Origin: Streptomyces pluripotens
GTDB taxonomy: Bacteria > Actinomycetota > Actinomycetes > Streptomycetales > Streptomycetaceae
Assembly: GCF_000802245.2 (NCBI RefSeq)
Contig: NZ_CP021080.1
Coordinates: 1,364,001-1,428,000 of the forward strand
Reading direction: 5' to 3'
DNA length: 64,000 nucleotides
The notes under the pieces are model-generated. The model saw only the letters and a program-made list of their open reading frames with translations. It was not told the DNA's origin and did not search any database. The position numbers were made by a program, and so were the translations under genes. Positions 31,538-39,911 of this stretch are shown piece after piece. Each line of letters starts with the position of its first letter. Position 1 is the stretch's first letter.

Positions 31538-32293
31538 ATGGATCTTGGACTGAAGGATCGGGTGTACATCGTCACCGGAGCCACCCGCGGACTGGGCAAC
31601 GCGGCCGCACGGGAGCTCGTGGCCGACGGGGCGAAGGTGGTGATCACCGGCCGGGACGAGAAGCGGGTCCGCGACGCCGCCGCCGGACTGGGGCCGAATG
31701 CGGCGGGCGTGGCCGTGGACAACGCCGACGCACAGGCTCCCGAGCGGCTGATCGCTGCCGCCCGTGAGCACTTCGGCGGCTTCCACGGCGTACTGGTGAG
31801 TGTGGGCGGCCCGCCACCCGGGTTCGTGGCCGACACCACCGACGAGCAGTGGCGAGACGCCTTCGAGTCGGTGTTCCTCGGCGCGGTACGGATCGCTCGC
31901 GCGGCGGCAGCCGAACTGGAGCCGGACGGGGTCATCGGGTTCGTTCTGTCGGGATCGGTGCACGAACCGATCCCTGGTCTGACCGTGTCCAACGGGTTGC
32001 GGCCCGGGCTTGCCGGGTTCGCCAAGTCGATTGCCGACGAGCTGGGGCCGCGCGGGATCCGGGTGGTGGGGCTGCTGCCCTCGCGCATCGACACGGACCG
32101 CGTCCGCGAACTGGACGGCTTGTCGGCGGATCCGGAGGCCACACGTGCCGCCAACGAGTCCCGGATCCCACTGCGGAGGTACGGCAGGCCGGAGGAGTTC
32201 GGGAAGACCGCGGCATTCTTGCTGTCCCCGGCGGCTTCCTATCTGACCGGGACCATGGTGCCGGTGGACGGGGGGATGCGGCACGGATTCTGA
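31538..32293 (+). CDS. Atypical SDR oxidoreductase lacking the YxxxK pair
   Basis: A 251-residue Rossmann-fold SDR. The nucleotide motif TGATRGLG is at residues 13-20 and TGRDEKR fits an NADP-binding strand. The usual NNAG becomes VSVGG at 87-91. The catalytic Tyr/Lys positions read SNGLR (151-155), so both are replaced, while a Ser pair (SGS, 138-140) remains. Subfamilies with this substitution exist, and their chemistry is poorly defined. It ends with a typical SDR C-terminus (TGTMVPVDGGM). It is co-transcribed with the GH15 gene. Confidence 0.85.
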   Translation: MDLGLKDRVYIVTGATRGLGNAAARELVADGAKVVITGRDEKRVRDAAAGLGPNAAGVAVDNADAQAPERLIAAAREHFGGFHGVLVSVGGPPPGFVADTTDEQWRDAFESVFLGAVRIARAAAAELEPDGVIGFVLSGSVHEPIPGLTVSNGLRPGLAGFAKSIADELGPRGIRVVGLLPSRIDTDRVRELDGLSADPEATRAANESRIPLRRYGRPEEFGKTAAFLLSPAASYLTGTMVPVDGGMRHGF

Positions 32294-32393
32294 GCTGAGG
32301 ACGTGTGCGCGGCCACCATCGGCCGGCCCGTTCCACCGCGCCGCCGGCCGCTCCCCCAGGCTGGCTTGTTGCGTGGTGCCGCCGGAGAAGCCG

Positions 32394-32420
32394 GTCGGGG
32401 TGACGGAGCGTCACCCCGAC
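32394..32420. terminator. Convergent terminator between the SDR and Asp23/AmaP operons
   Basis: Perfect 12-bp arms GTCGGGGTGACG and CGTCACCCCGAC around a GAG loop, in the 361-bp convergent gap 32294-32654. Nothing else recognisable is in that gap. Confidence 0.7.
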
Positions 32421-32654
32421 GAAACGACCACCACCTACACGGCAACCGACGCGGGGGCCTCGTCGGCGAACAGGCTGGAGCTGTGTCCGTCACGGGATGT
32501 CGAGCTGGCCTCGTACCGCTTCACCTCGGCGACACCGCGTCCAGCCGGTCCCGCAACATCCTCGAAGCCCTTGTGGGTGACGACGGCACCGGCTTCACGG
32601 CTGGCCGGCCCTTCCCCAGCGCACCGCCGACCTCCGCGCACTCCCCGAAGCGTG

Positions 32655-33245
32655 TCAACTGACCCTCTCCGCACGATGTTTGGTGGCCCTCAGCCGTACC
32701 TCCGCCGAAAGTGAAGGCCAGCCGGCCGATCGGCTCGCGTGCCTCAACGCCTGGGCGGTGAACTCGTTCAGGGCCGTCGCGGGGTCCACGTTCGGTTCCA
32801 GTTGCAGCCGAACGCGCACCCTGCGTGCCGTTCGACGGCCCTGGAGCAGTACCTCGGCGTGGGCCACGCCCTCCTGCCGGGCGCTGTCCTGTGCCAGAGC
32901 CGACTCCAGGGCCCTGCCCCGGAGTACGGCGCCTTCGCCGTCGCCGGTGTCGACCAAGATCTCGGTCAGCCGGTGCCGACGGAGGACCGCCGTCAGCCAC
33001 CACAGGGCGAGCAGCAGCACCACGGCCAGGACAGCTATGACCACCGGCCACCACCAGTCGGTGTCCCGCCAGCGTGTTCGTTCGGCCTTGCTGAGTAGGA
33101 CGTCGTGCGGACCGGTGTGGATCCACCAGGAGGGCGGCGGTGCTCCCAGGCCGACGGCGAGGACTGAGCCGCCGAGCACGAGCAGCACCAGGCCCACGAG
33201 TGCGAGCAGCACACGGTTGATGCTCCCGGAGCCCATCGCGGTCAC
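32655..33245 (-). CDS. amaP: AmaP-type alkaline-shock membrane anchor
   Basis: A 196-residue protein with two membrane segments, at about residues 10-32 (INRVLLALVGLVLLVLGGSV) and 66-86 (WWPVVIAVLAVVLLLALWWL). A soluble C-terminal domain follows (RLTEILVDTGDGEGAVLRGR, then ALESALAQD). This matches the Asp23-associated anchor AmaP, which tethers Asp23 to the membrane in staphylococci. The GTG start overlaps the preceding stop (GTGA). It is the last gene of a five-gene operon running from 35039 to 32655. Confidence 0.82.
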   Translation of the reverse strand: MTAMGSGSINRVLLALVGLVLLVLGGSVLAVGLGAPPPSWWIHTGPHDVLLSKAERTRWRDTDWWWPVVIAVLAVVLLLALWWLTAVLRRHRLTEILVDTGDGEGAVLRGRALESALAQDSARQEGVAHAEVLLQGRRTARRVRVRLQLEPNVDPATALNEFTAQALRHASRSAGWPSLSAEVRLRATKHRAERVS

Positions 33246-33922
33246 CCCTTCCGTCCGGGCCGTGCCACCCGCACCGACAGTGCGGGCGGCCGGGCCAGCC
33301 CGAGGCCCCGGATCGCATCACCAAGTGAAGTGTTCAGGTCAGTACGCACCTCGCCCGGGTCGCGGAAGTGCGCGACGGCACGGACATCGGCCTTCCTCCG
33401 GCGCATTCGCACCCGTACCGCTCGCACTCCGGACACATCCATGGCCCGGTCGCGCAGCAGCAGCGCCGCCGCGTCGCGTTGGAGGGCTGCGCGGACTTCG
33501 GGGCGCGGGCGCCGCATGGGCAGCAGGCCGCGCAGACCTGGCGTGGCCGCGAGGACGATCAGCCACAGGCCGAGGGCGGCTGCGACGCCCGCGCCGGCCA
33601 GCACCACGGTGTCGTCCAGGTGCCTTTCGGCCAGCTGCCGGGCCAGTTCACGGCGCCAGCGCATCGCGGGACGGTGGACGCGTACGGCGGCGATGTCGTA
33701 CAGCAGGAGGCCGGTGCCGCCCAGGAGGAGGAGAGCGGCAGTGCCGGCGGGGACGCGGCGCGACGACCACAACCGGCCGCTGCCCGCGGGCGCGGGCCCG
33801 CCGGCGCCGGGCGTGTGGTCATGTGCCTTTCCGACGCCCTGGTCATTGCCCTGGTCGTGGGTCTGGTCGTGGGTCTGGTCGTGCGTGCCGTCGCGGGTCG
33901 GGGTACGGCGCGGCTCGTTCAT
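33242..33922 (-). CDS. DUF6286-type membrane protein of the Asp23 operon
   Basis: A 226-residue protein. The N-terminus is low-complexity, with three THDQ repeats followed by GNDQG, encoded by tandem 12-bp units. Two membrane segments (VPAGTAALLLLGGTGLLLYD and DDTVVLAGAGVAAALGLWLI) follow, then a soluble domain with MDVSGVRAVRVRMRRRKADV. The soluble part resembles the domain found in AmaP-like proteins, so it may be a second anchor. It overlaps both neighbours by 4 bp and is therefore translated with them. Confidence 0.72.
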   Translation of the reverse strand: MNEPRRTPTRDGTHDQTHDQTHDQGNDQGVGKAHDHTPGAGGPAPAGSGRLWSSRRVPAGTAALLLLGGTGLLLYDIAAVRVHRPAMRWRRELARQLAERHLDDTVVLAGAGVAAALGLWLIVLAATPGLRGLLPMRRPRPEVRAALQRDAAALLLRDRAMDVSGVRAVRVRMRRRKADVRAVAHFRDPGEVRTDLNTSLGDAIRGLGLARPPALSVRVARPGRKG

Positions 33923-34293
33923 CACGCCCTCCCCTGGAGGGTGCCGGGTGTCGGTGCCAGGTGCAACCGTTCGACCTGGACGGCGACCTCGGGCACCGCC
34001 ATGCCCGCCAGCGCGGACACCCGCTCGACGACCTGACGGCGGACCGCGGCGCATCGGGCCCCGACGTCACAGGGATAACCGAGTTCGAGGTGGACCCGGA
34101 TGCGGGCGGCGTCGTGCCGGACCACGACCGTGGCGTGCGGGGCAGCCGCCTCACCGGGTGGCGAGGGGAGCGCCTCGCGGGCGGCCCGTGCCGCGATCTT
34201 CGCCACGACCCGGTCGGCGATCCGGGTGGCGCCGCGCTCGCCCGGTGGCACGAGGGCCGACGCCGGGCGCACCGTGCCGGTCTCGGTGCTCAC
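33922..34293 (-). CDS. Asp23/Gls24-like protein, short form
   Basis: A 123-residue Asp23/Gls24-type protein: GATRIADRVVAKIAARAARE, a beta-rich middle (HATVVVRHDAARIRVHLELG), and VRRQVVERVSALAGMAVPEV, then AVQVERLHL. These proteins form envelope-stress or alkaline-shock layers under the membrane. The GTG start is 4 bp after the stop of the small membrane gene. Its own stop overlaps the next ATG. It is a second, shorter paralogue of the gene at 34569. Confidence 0.82.
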   Translation of the reverse strand: MSTETGTVRPASALVPPGERGATRIADRVVAKIAARAAREALPSPPGEAAAPHATVVVRHDAARIRVHLELGYPCDVGARCAAVRRQVVERVSALAGMAVPEVAVQVERLHLAPTPGTLQGRA

Positions 34294-34297
34294 CGGG

Positions 34298-34492
34298 TCA
34301 CCGCCGCCGGTCGCGCCGGTCGTCCCGGGTGCGGAAGAAGTCGCCCAGTTCCAGGTCGCCCTCCGCGAACCGGCCCACGACGAATCCGACGGCACCCAGC
34401 GCCGCCACCAGTAGGAAGGCGCCGAACCCGCCGAAGTACCCGGCGAACCCCAGCAGCATCCCGGCGATCATGCCGATGACGGCCATGCTCAT
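34298..34492 (-). CDS. Small DUF2273-like membrane protein
   Basis: A 64-residue protein with two closely spaced hydrophobic segments (MAVIGMIAGMLLGFAGYFGG and AFLLVAALGAVGFVVGRFAE) and a charged tail (RTRDDRRDRRR). It matches the small DUF2273-type proteins that accompany Asp23 genes. It probably helps anchor the complex. It lies between the two Asp23-like genes and 4 bp from the second. Confidence 0.75.
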   Translation of the reverse strand: MSMAVIGMIAGMLLGFAGYFGGFGAFLLVAALGAVGFVVGRFAEGDLELGDFFRTRDDRRDRRR

Positions 34493-34568
34493 GCGTGCTC
34501 CTCAGTTCGGCGGACGTGTGAGCGGATCCGTGGCGAGGGCCTGCGCCACATCTCACGGGACGGGGGTC

Positions 34569-35039
34569 TCACTGGATCCGGGGCTCCGGTTCCTCGTCCT
34601 CTTCCTCGGGCAACTTGACATCACTGACCGCGATGTTGACCTCGACCACTTCGAGTCCCGTCATGCGTTCCACGGCGGCGATCACGTTTTCCCTTACGGC
34701 GCGTGCCACCTCGGTGATCGAAACGCCGTAGTCCACGACGATCTCCAGGTCGAGCGCGGTCTGCACCTCGCCGACCTCGGCCTTCACCCCCCGTGTCACC
34801 GCTTTGCCGCCGCCGGGCACCCGGTCGCGTACGGCGCCGAAGGTGCGGGCGAATCCGCTGCCCATGGTGTGGACACCGACGACGTCTCGGGCGGCCAGGC
34901 CCGCGATCTTCTCCACGACGCCGTCGGCGATGGTCGTTCGCCCCCGGGTCGCTGGATCGCCACCACCGCGCCGGGTGGTCTTGCGGGTGGACACCTGCGG
35001 CTCGCGGTCGCCCTCTGGGGTCGTCGTCATCTCCGTCAT
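34569..35039 (-). CDS. Asp23/Gls24 family envelope stress protein
   Basis: A 156-residue Asp23/Gls24 protein: a disordered N-terminus (TEMTTTPEGDREPQVSTRKT), then RTTIADGVVEKIAGLAARDV, VGVHTMG, and the closing VRENVIAAVERMTGLEVVEV, then NIAVSDVKLPEEEDEEPEPR with an acidic tail. It is the first gene of the operon. The promoter must lie in the 88-bp region shared with the divergent gene at 35128. The products of this operon form a membrane-anchored layer implicated in cell-envelope homeostasis in Gram-positives. Confidence 0.9.
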   Translation of the reverse strand: MTEMTTTPEGDREPQVSTRKTTRRGGGDPATRGRTTIADGVVEKIAGLAARDVVGVHTMGSGFARTFGAVRDRVPGGGKAVTRGVKAEVGEVQTALDLEIVVDYGVSITEVARAVRENVIAAVERMTGLEVVEVNIAVSDVKLPEEEDEEPEPRIQ

Positions 35040-35127
35040 AGCCGTACGTCCCTTCCGGTTCGTCGTCCTCCCACCACCGTAGGCAAGGTTGCCCGGCTGT
35101 GCGCCAGGGATGCGGCAGGCTGGAGGA

Positions 35128-35853
35128 ATGACGGCGGAGCGGTGGACACAGGCAGTGCGGTGGCAGGTGGGGCTGGGCAGGCTGCTTCCGCTCGGCGGCC
35201 CGCACGACGGCGCGTGGATCACCGAGGAGGCGACCGGAGCGGTGCTGGGGCACGCCGCGGCCGTCGAGGCGCCGAATGCGCAGCTGGGCGCGCTGCGCAT
35301 CGCCCACGCTGACCCAGAGGACGTGGGTGAGCCTGTCGTACCGGCTCCGCCCGGGGCGCTGTCACCGGGAGAGCTGCGGGTGACGGCGGACTTCGCGGCG
35401 ACGGCCGCAGAGCCGTTGCCGGCGGTGGCATCCAGGCTTCGGCTCACACTGGCTTCGGCCGCGACGCAGCGGCTCGGTCTGGCGGTGACGGAGGTCGACC
35501 TACGGGTGACGGACCTGCTGGAGACGGGCGGGCGAAAGGCCGGGGCGGTGCGCGGACCGCGGCCGGCGCCCGCCCGGGAAGCCGCCGGCCCGGACGAAGC
35601 CCGGGTGGCCGCAGCCGCGCTGTCCGTCCCGGGGGTGACCGGACTGCGGGGTTCGTTCGGCGGTACCGGCCGGGCGGTGCAGTTTTCGGAGTACACAGGA
35701 CAAGCCGAACTGCCACACCGGCATGTGCGCGTGGAACTGGCGGTGAGCGCGGACCACCGGGCGCTGGACGTGGCCCGGCGGGTCCGCGCGGCCGTACGGG
35801 AGGCACTGGAGGACCGGCCAACGGTGGCGGTGCTGGTGACAGTGGTGGGCTGA
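35128..35853 (+). CDS. Divergent Asp23-like protein, two-domain
   Basis: A 241-residue protein without a clear family name. Two segments resemble the Asp23 core. The first is residues 82-128 (LRVTADFAATAAEPLPAVAS, then RLRLTLASAATQRLGLAVTE and VDLRVTDLLE). The second is 195-240 (HVRVELAVSADHRALDVARR, then VRAAVREALEDRPTVAVLVT). No membrane segment is visible. The ATG at 35128 follows GGAGG closely. Facing the Asp23/AmaP operon across 88 bp, it is probably controlled with it and may be a soluble partner. Confidence 0.65.
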   Translation: MTAERWTQAVRWQVGLGRLLPLGGPHDGAWITEEATGAVLGHAAAVEAPNAQLGALRIAHADPEDVGEPVVPAPPGALSPGELRVTADFAATAAEPLPAVASRLRLTLASAATQRLGLAVTEVDLRVTDLLETGGRKAGAVRGPRPAPAREAAGPDEARVAAAALSVPGVTGLRGSFGGTGRAVQFSEYTGQAELPHRHVRVELAVSADHRALDVARRVRAAVREALEDRPTVAVLVTVVG

Positions 35854-35912
35854 CCGCGATGCCGTGTCGGCGTTGGGACTGCCGGCGGCCAACCGGACGG
35901 TTCGGGGCGCGG

Positions 35913-36716
35913 TTACTCGCCGATGCCCGCCAGGTCGCGCAGGCGGCGGGCCTGCGCGGCGCGCTCGGCAGCGCGCTGCTCGTCGTAGGTACGGTCGGTG
36001 GCACCCCGCAACAACGCCTTGGTCTCCACCACCGCGTCCCGTGGCGCGGCGAGCAGCGCCGCTGCCAGGTCCCGCGCCGCGCCGTCGAGTTCCCCAGCGG
36101 GCACCGCGAGATTGGCCAGCCCGCAGCTCACCGCCTCCTCGGCGCCGACGAACCGCCCGGTCGCGCAGATCTCAAGTGCGCGGGCGTATCCGACGAGACC
36201 GGTGAGCGGGTGCGTGCCGGTCAGGTCGGGGACCAGACCGAGGCTGGTCTCGCGCATGGCGAACTGCACGTCGTCCGCGACGACCCTGAGGTCGCAGGCG
36301 AGTGCGAGTTGGAACCCTGCTCCGATGGCATGGCCCTGGACAGCGGCGATGGACACGATGTCGCTGCGCCGCCACCAGGTGAACGCCTCCTGGTATTCGG
36401 CGATGGTCGCGTCGAGCTCGGCGTCGTCACGACGTGCGAGATCGATGAAGGTCGGCTCGCCCGGGATTCCCTCCGGGGTGAACATCTGCCGGTTCAGCCC
36501 GGCGGAGAAGGACGCACCCTCGCCGCGCAGCACCACAACGCGGACGGAGCCGGGTAGCAGCTGCCCAACTTCGGCAAGCGCCCGCCACAGGGCGGGGCTC
36601 TGGGCGTTGCGCTTGGCCGGATTGGTCAGCGTCACCGTGGCGAGTGCGTCGTCGACGGTGAGCCGTACGCCGTCCTTGTCGAGTGCGGGAGCGAGGTCCT
36701 GGTCGGGCGAAGCCAT
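35913..36716 (-). CDS. Enoyl-CoA hydratase/isomerase family protein
   Basis: A 267-residue crotonase-fold protein. The two oxyanion-hole segments are RGEGASFSAGLNRQMF near residue 65 and IAAVQGHAIGAGFQLALACD near residue 130. The catalytic-Glu region reads FAMRETSLGLVPDLTGTHPL, in which Asp rather than the second hydratase Glu follows, so isomerase or another crotonase activity is as likely as hydration. It is a single gene, convergent with the Asp23-like gene. The substrate is unknown. Confidence 0.88.
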   Translation of the reverse strand: MASPDQDLAPALDKDGVRLTVDDALATVTLTNPAKRNAQSPALWRALAEVGQLLPGSVRVVVLRGEGASFSAGLNRQMFTPEGIPGEPTFIDLARRDDAELDATIAEYQEAFTWWRRSDIVSIAAVQGHAIGAGFQLALACDLRVVADDVQFAMRETSLGLVPDLTGTHPLTGLVGYARALEICATGRFVGAEEAVSCGLANLAVPAGELDGAARDLAAALLAAPRDAVVETKALLRGATDRTYDEQRAAERAAQARRLRDLAGIGE

Positions 36717-36833
36717 GGGGCGCCTCCGATGGGTGCGGTCAGCAGAGCAAAGCTAAGTGACTGCACAGTAACCACCCGGTCGATCAGCGCGCCGACCGGG
36801 TGGCCACCATCGAAGCCGATGGGCCGCCCGGAG

Positions 36834-37055
36834 TCAGGACGATGCGGCCTTCTTACCCCTGGTCGCTCCGCCACGCCCACGGAGCGTGACGCCCGACTCG
36901 CTGAGCATCCGGTGTACGAAGCCATACGAGCGGCCGGTCTCCTCGGCCAGCGCCCGAATGCTCGCACCGGAGTCGTACTTCTTCTTCAGGTCTGCCGCGA
37001 GCTTGTCGCGCGCGGCGCCGGTCACCCGGCTGCCCTTCTTCAGAGTCTCGGCCAC
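36834..37055 (-). CDS. Small helix-turn-helix protein
   Basis: A 73-residue DNA-binding protein conserved in Streptomyces. The HTH is at about residues 27-50 (ASIRALAEETGRSYGFVHRM), flanked by Lys-rich arms (LAADLKKKYDSG and RGRGGATRGKKAASS). GTG at 37055 with GAGGAGG 7 bp upstream is chosen. An ATG at 37094, also with a good ribosome-binding site, would add 13 residues. No function is assigned, but its size and basic tail suggest a nucleoid-associated or small regulatory protein. Confidence 0.82.
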   Translation of the reverse strand: MAETLKKGSRVTGAARDKLAADLKKKYDSGASIRALAEETGRSYGFVHRMLSESGVTLRGRGGATRGKKAASS

Positions 37056-37258
37056 CCGTGCCTCCTCATGGGAAGTGCGCTCTGGTCTCCTCATGATCAC
37101 CCCTCCAGGGCGTGATGGCCACCCATTCGGCAAGGTCGGTGAGACATCGTTGTGACGACCGGGGCACATCCCCACAAGCGGAACGAGCAATTCCAGCGGG
37201 TCGTGTCGCCGAGGCCGAGCGAGTGGATTCACAAAGTGCCAGGTCAGGGATGTGAGAC

Positions 37259-37289
37259 GTCCGATCCCCCGGCTGCCGGGGGATCGGAC
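37259..37289. terminator. Perfect 14-bp hairpin downstream of the ABC-F gene
   Basis: Arms GTCCGATCCCCCGG (37259-37272) and CCGGGGGATCGGAC (37276-37289) pair perfectly around a CTG loop, followed on the plus strand by GGAAAATCC. It lies 102 bp past the ABC-F stop in the 335-bp gap 37056-37390. A smaller inverted repeat (ATGGATCA/TGATCCAT, 37340-37368) lies between it and the gene. It is probably the ABC-F terminator. Confidence 0.65.
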
Positions 37290-37390
37290 GGAAAATCCGT
37301 GTACGACACACCTCGATACGAGGAGATCTCACACAGATGATGGATCACGGATCGGCCGAATGATCCATACTCAGTGGATCGGCCCTTCGA

Positions 37391-38995
37391 TCACGCCAGG
37401 GCGACGAGATCCGCGTAGTCGGAGCCCCACAGGTCCTCCACGCCGTCCGGCAACAAGATGATCCGCTCCGGCTGGAGCGCCTCGACGGCACCCTCGTCGT
37501 GCGTGACGAGGACCACCGCACCCTTGTAGGTGCGCAGGGCTCCGAGGATCTCTTCGCGGCTCGCCGGGTCAAGGTTGTTGGTCGGCTCGTCCAACAGGAG
37601 CACGTTCGCGGAAGAGACCACCAGGGTCGCGAGGGCCAGGCGGGTCTTCTCGCCACCGGAGAGGACACCGGCGGGCTTGTCGACGTCGTCGCCGGAGAAG
37701 AGGAACGAGCCCAGCACCTTGCGGACCTCGACCATGTCCATGTCGGGGGCGGCGGAGCGCATGTTCTGAAGAACCGTGCGGTCGGCGTCCAGGGTCTCGT
37801 GCTCCTGCGCGTAGTAGCCGAGCTTGAGGCCGTGTCCGGGGACGACCCGGCCGGTGTCCGGCTCCTCCGCGCCCGCGAGCAGGCGCAGCAGAGTGGTCTT
37901 GCCGGCACCGTTGAGGCCGAGGATGACGACCCGGGACCCCTTGTCGATGGCCAGGTCGACGTCGGTGAAGATCTCCAGCGAGCCGTACGACTTGGACAGG
38001 CCCTCGGCCATCAGCGGGGTCCGGCCGCAGGACGCCGGCTCCGGGAAGCGGAGCTTGGCAACCTTGTCGGACTGCCGGACTTCGTCCAGGCCGGCGAGCA
38101 GCCTCTCCGCGCGGCGGGCCATGTTCTGCGCGGCGACCGTCTTGGTGGCCTTGGCACGCATCTTGTCGGCCTGTGCGTTGAGCGCGGCGGCCTTCTTCTC
38201 GGCGTTGGCACGCTCGCGCTTGCGCCGCTTCTCGTCGGCCTCGCGCTGCTGCTGGTACAGCTTCCAGCCCATGTTGTAGACGTCGATCACGGAGCGGTTC
38301 GCGTCCAGGTAGAACACCTTGTTGACGACCGTCTCGACCAGGTCGACGTCGTGCGAGATGACGATGAAGCCGCCGCGGTAGGTCTTCAGGTAGTCGCGCA
38401 GCCAGATGATCGAGTCCGCGTCGAGGTGGTTGGTCGGCTCGTCCAGCAACAGGGTGTCCGCGTCCGAGAACAGGATGCGGGCCAGCTCGATGCGGCGACG
38501 CTGGCCACCCGAGAGGGTGTGCAGCGGCTGGCCGAGCACCCGGTCGGGCAGGTTGAGCGCGGCGGCGATGGTGGCGGCCTCGGCCTCGGCGGCGTAGCCG
38601 CCCTTGGTGAGGAACTCCGTCTCCTGACGCTCGTACTGCTTGAGCGCCTTCTCCCGGGTGGCGCCCTTGCCGTTCGCGATGCGCTCCTCGTTCTCGCGCA
38701 TCTTGCGGATCAGCACGTCGAGGCCACGCGCGGAGAGAACGCGGTCACGGGCGAGGACGTCCAGGTCGCCGGTGCGTGGATCCTGCGGGAGGTAACCGAC
38801 CTCGCCGGAGCGGGTGATGGTGCCACCGGCCGGGATGCCCTCACCGGCCAGGCACTTGGTGAGGGTGGTCTTCCCAGCGCCGTTGCGGCCGACGAGACCG
38901 ATGCGGTCGCCCTTGGCGACACGGAAGGTGGCGCTCTCGATGAGGACGCGCGCACCGGCGCGCAGCTCGATACCAGAGGCGGAGATCACGGACAT
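37391..38995 (-). CDS. ABC-F family ATPase
   Basis: A 534-residue soluble protein with two ATP-binding cassettes and no membrane segment. Walker A motifs are GRNGAGKTT (about residue 37) and GLNGAGKTT (about 350). Signatures are LSGGQRRRIELARIL and LSGGEKTRLALATLV. The Walker B/linker LLLDEPTNHLDADS precedes a charged linker of about 80 residues (READEKRRKRERANAEKKAA). ABC-F proteins act on the ribosome in translation or antibiotic protection. Nothing here identifies a resistance subtype. The ATG at 38995 precedes the standard start (SVISASGIELRAG). Confidence 0.92.
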   Translation of the reverse strand: MSVISASGIELRAGARVLIESATFRVAKGDRIGLVGRNGAGKTTLTKCLAGEGIPAGGTITRSGEVGYLPQDPRTGDLDVLARDRVLSARGLDVLIRKMRENEERIANGKGATREKALKQYERQETEFLTKGGYAAEAEAATIAAALNLPDRVLGQPLHTLSGGQRRRIELARILFSDADTLLLDEPTNHLDADSIIWLRDYLKTYRGGFIVISHDVDLVETVVNKVFYLDANRSVIDVYNMGWKLYQQQREADEKRRKRERANAEKKAAALNAQADKMRAKATKTVAAQNMARRAERLLAGLDEVRQSDKVAKLRFPEPASCGRTPLMAEGLSKSYGSLEIFTDVDLAIDKGSRVVILGLNGAGKTTLLRLLAGAEEPDTGRVVPGHGLKLGYYAQEHETLDADRTVLQNMRSAAPDMDMVEVRKVLGSFLFSGDDVDKPAGVLSGGEKTRLALATLVVSSANVLLLDEPTNNLDPASREEILGALRTYKGAVVLVTHDEGAVEALQPERIILLPDGVEDLWGSDYADLVALA

Positions 38996-39479
38996 ACTCC
39001 TGGGCGTAACGGGATTGGCGGGTGGGCGGCGGCTGAGGACGTTCCCGCCGTCTAATGCGCGAGGAGAATGGCCATGGGCCAAGTCTAACGGGGCCGTGCA
39101 AGCGGTTTTCACGCCCGCTTCCGCCGTCATTTCGCATGCCTTCGTGCTTGGCGTTCGTGCCTGCACAGGCCCAGGTCAGCAGGTTCGGACCGCACGTCGG
39201 TGGACCACCGCCGGGGTGCGGTCGGTCCGGGGTGATCGGGCCCAGGACGTCCAGAGCAGCGAGCTGCTCGGCCAGGGCGGTCCCCGCGCACGGATCGACG
39301 CAGCAGCGACAGCGACAGCGACGATGATTCCGCCGGTCCGGCGGCCCCGGCGGACCGGCGACATGGAGCAGTGCGACACGTGCCGCCGAGGCGTTGATGC
39401 TCCTCTTGCGGTCAGTGCCGGCTGCAAGACTCGGAAGCGACGGATCCCACGCGCGAAGACACATGAAGGAGCGATCGGC
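38996..39479. other. Divergent intergenic region, no gene seen
   Basis: A 484-bp region between the starts of the ABC-F and VOC genes, holding both promoters. Open frames here have poor codon use. A short GCGACA tandem (39303-39322) and several G/C-rich inverted repeats are present. No riboswitch or small RNA was recognised, but the length would allow a leader, as regulatory leaders are common upstream of ABC-F genes. Confidence 0.4.
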
Positions 39480-39893
39480 ATGGCGGGCACCGGCGGTGGA
39501 CGGCCGAGCATCTACCCCTCACTGCTCTACACGGACGCGAAGGCGGCGATCAGCCAGCTCACGGAGGCCCTCGGCTTCACCGAGCTCTCGGTGTACGAGA
39601 CCGAGGACGGCAAGGTGATGCACGCCGAACTGGTTCAGGGAAACGGCGCGGTGATGCTCGGCTCCAAGGGCCGCGGTGGCCGCTTCGACACGGTGATGAA
39701 GGACGCGGGGCCCGCCGCGGTGTACATCGTCGTGGACGACGTGGACGCTCACCACCAGCGGGCCGTGGAGCACGGGGTGGAGATCCTCATGCCCCCGACG
39801 GACCAGGACTACGGCTCGCGGGACTACATGGCCCGGGACGCCGAGGGCAATATCTGGAGCTTCGGCACGTACGTTCCGGAGATCGGCACCTGA
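39480..39893 (+). CDS. VOC/glyoxalase-fold protein
   Basis: A 137-residue protein of the vicinal-oxygen-chelate superfamily: SIYPSLLYTDAKAAISQLTE, then ALGFTELSVYETEDGKVMHA, and the second half VYIVVDDVDAHHQRAVEHGV, then DYGSRDYMARDAEGNIWSFG. The paired beta-alpha-beta-beta-beta units are complete. The usual metal ligands at the end (E/H in NIWSFGTY) are only partly recognisable, so it may be a binding protein. The ATG at 39480 follows AAGGAG. It is a single gene. Confidence 0.85.
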   Translation: MAGTGGGRPSIYPSLLYTDAKAAISQLTEALGFTELSVYETEDGKVMHAELVQGNGAVMLGSKGRGGRFDTVMKDAGPAAVYIVVDDVDAHHQRAVEHGVEILMPPTDQDYGSRDYMARDAEGNIWSFGTYVPEIGT

Positions 39894-39911
39894 ACCGGCT
39901 CCTCCCGGCCC

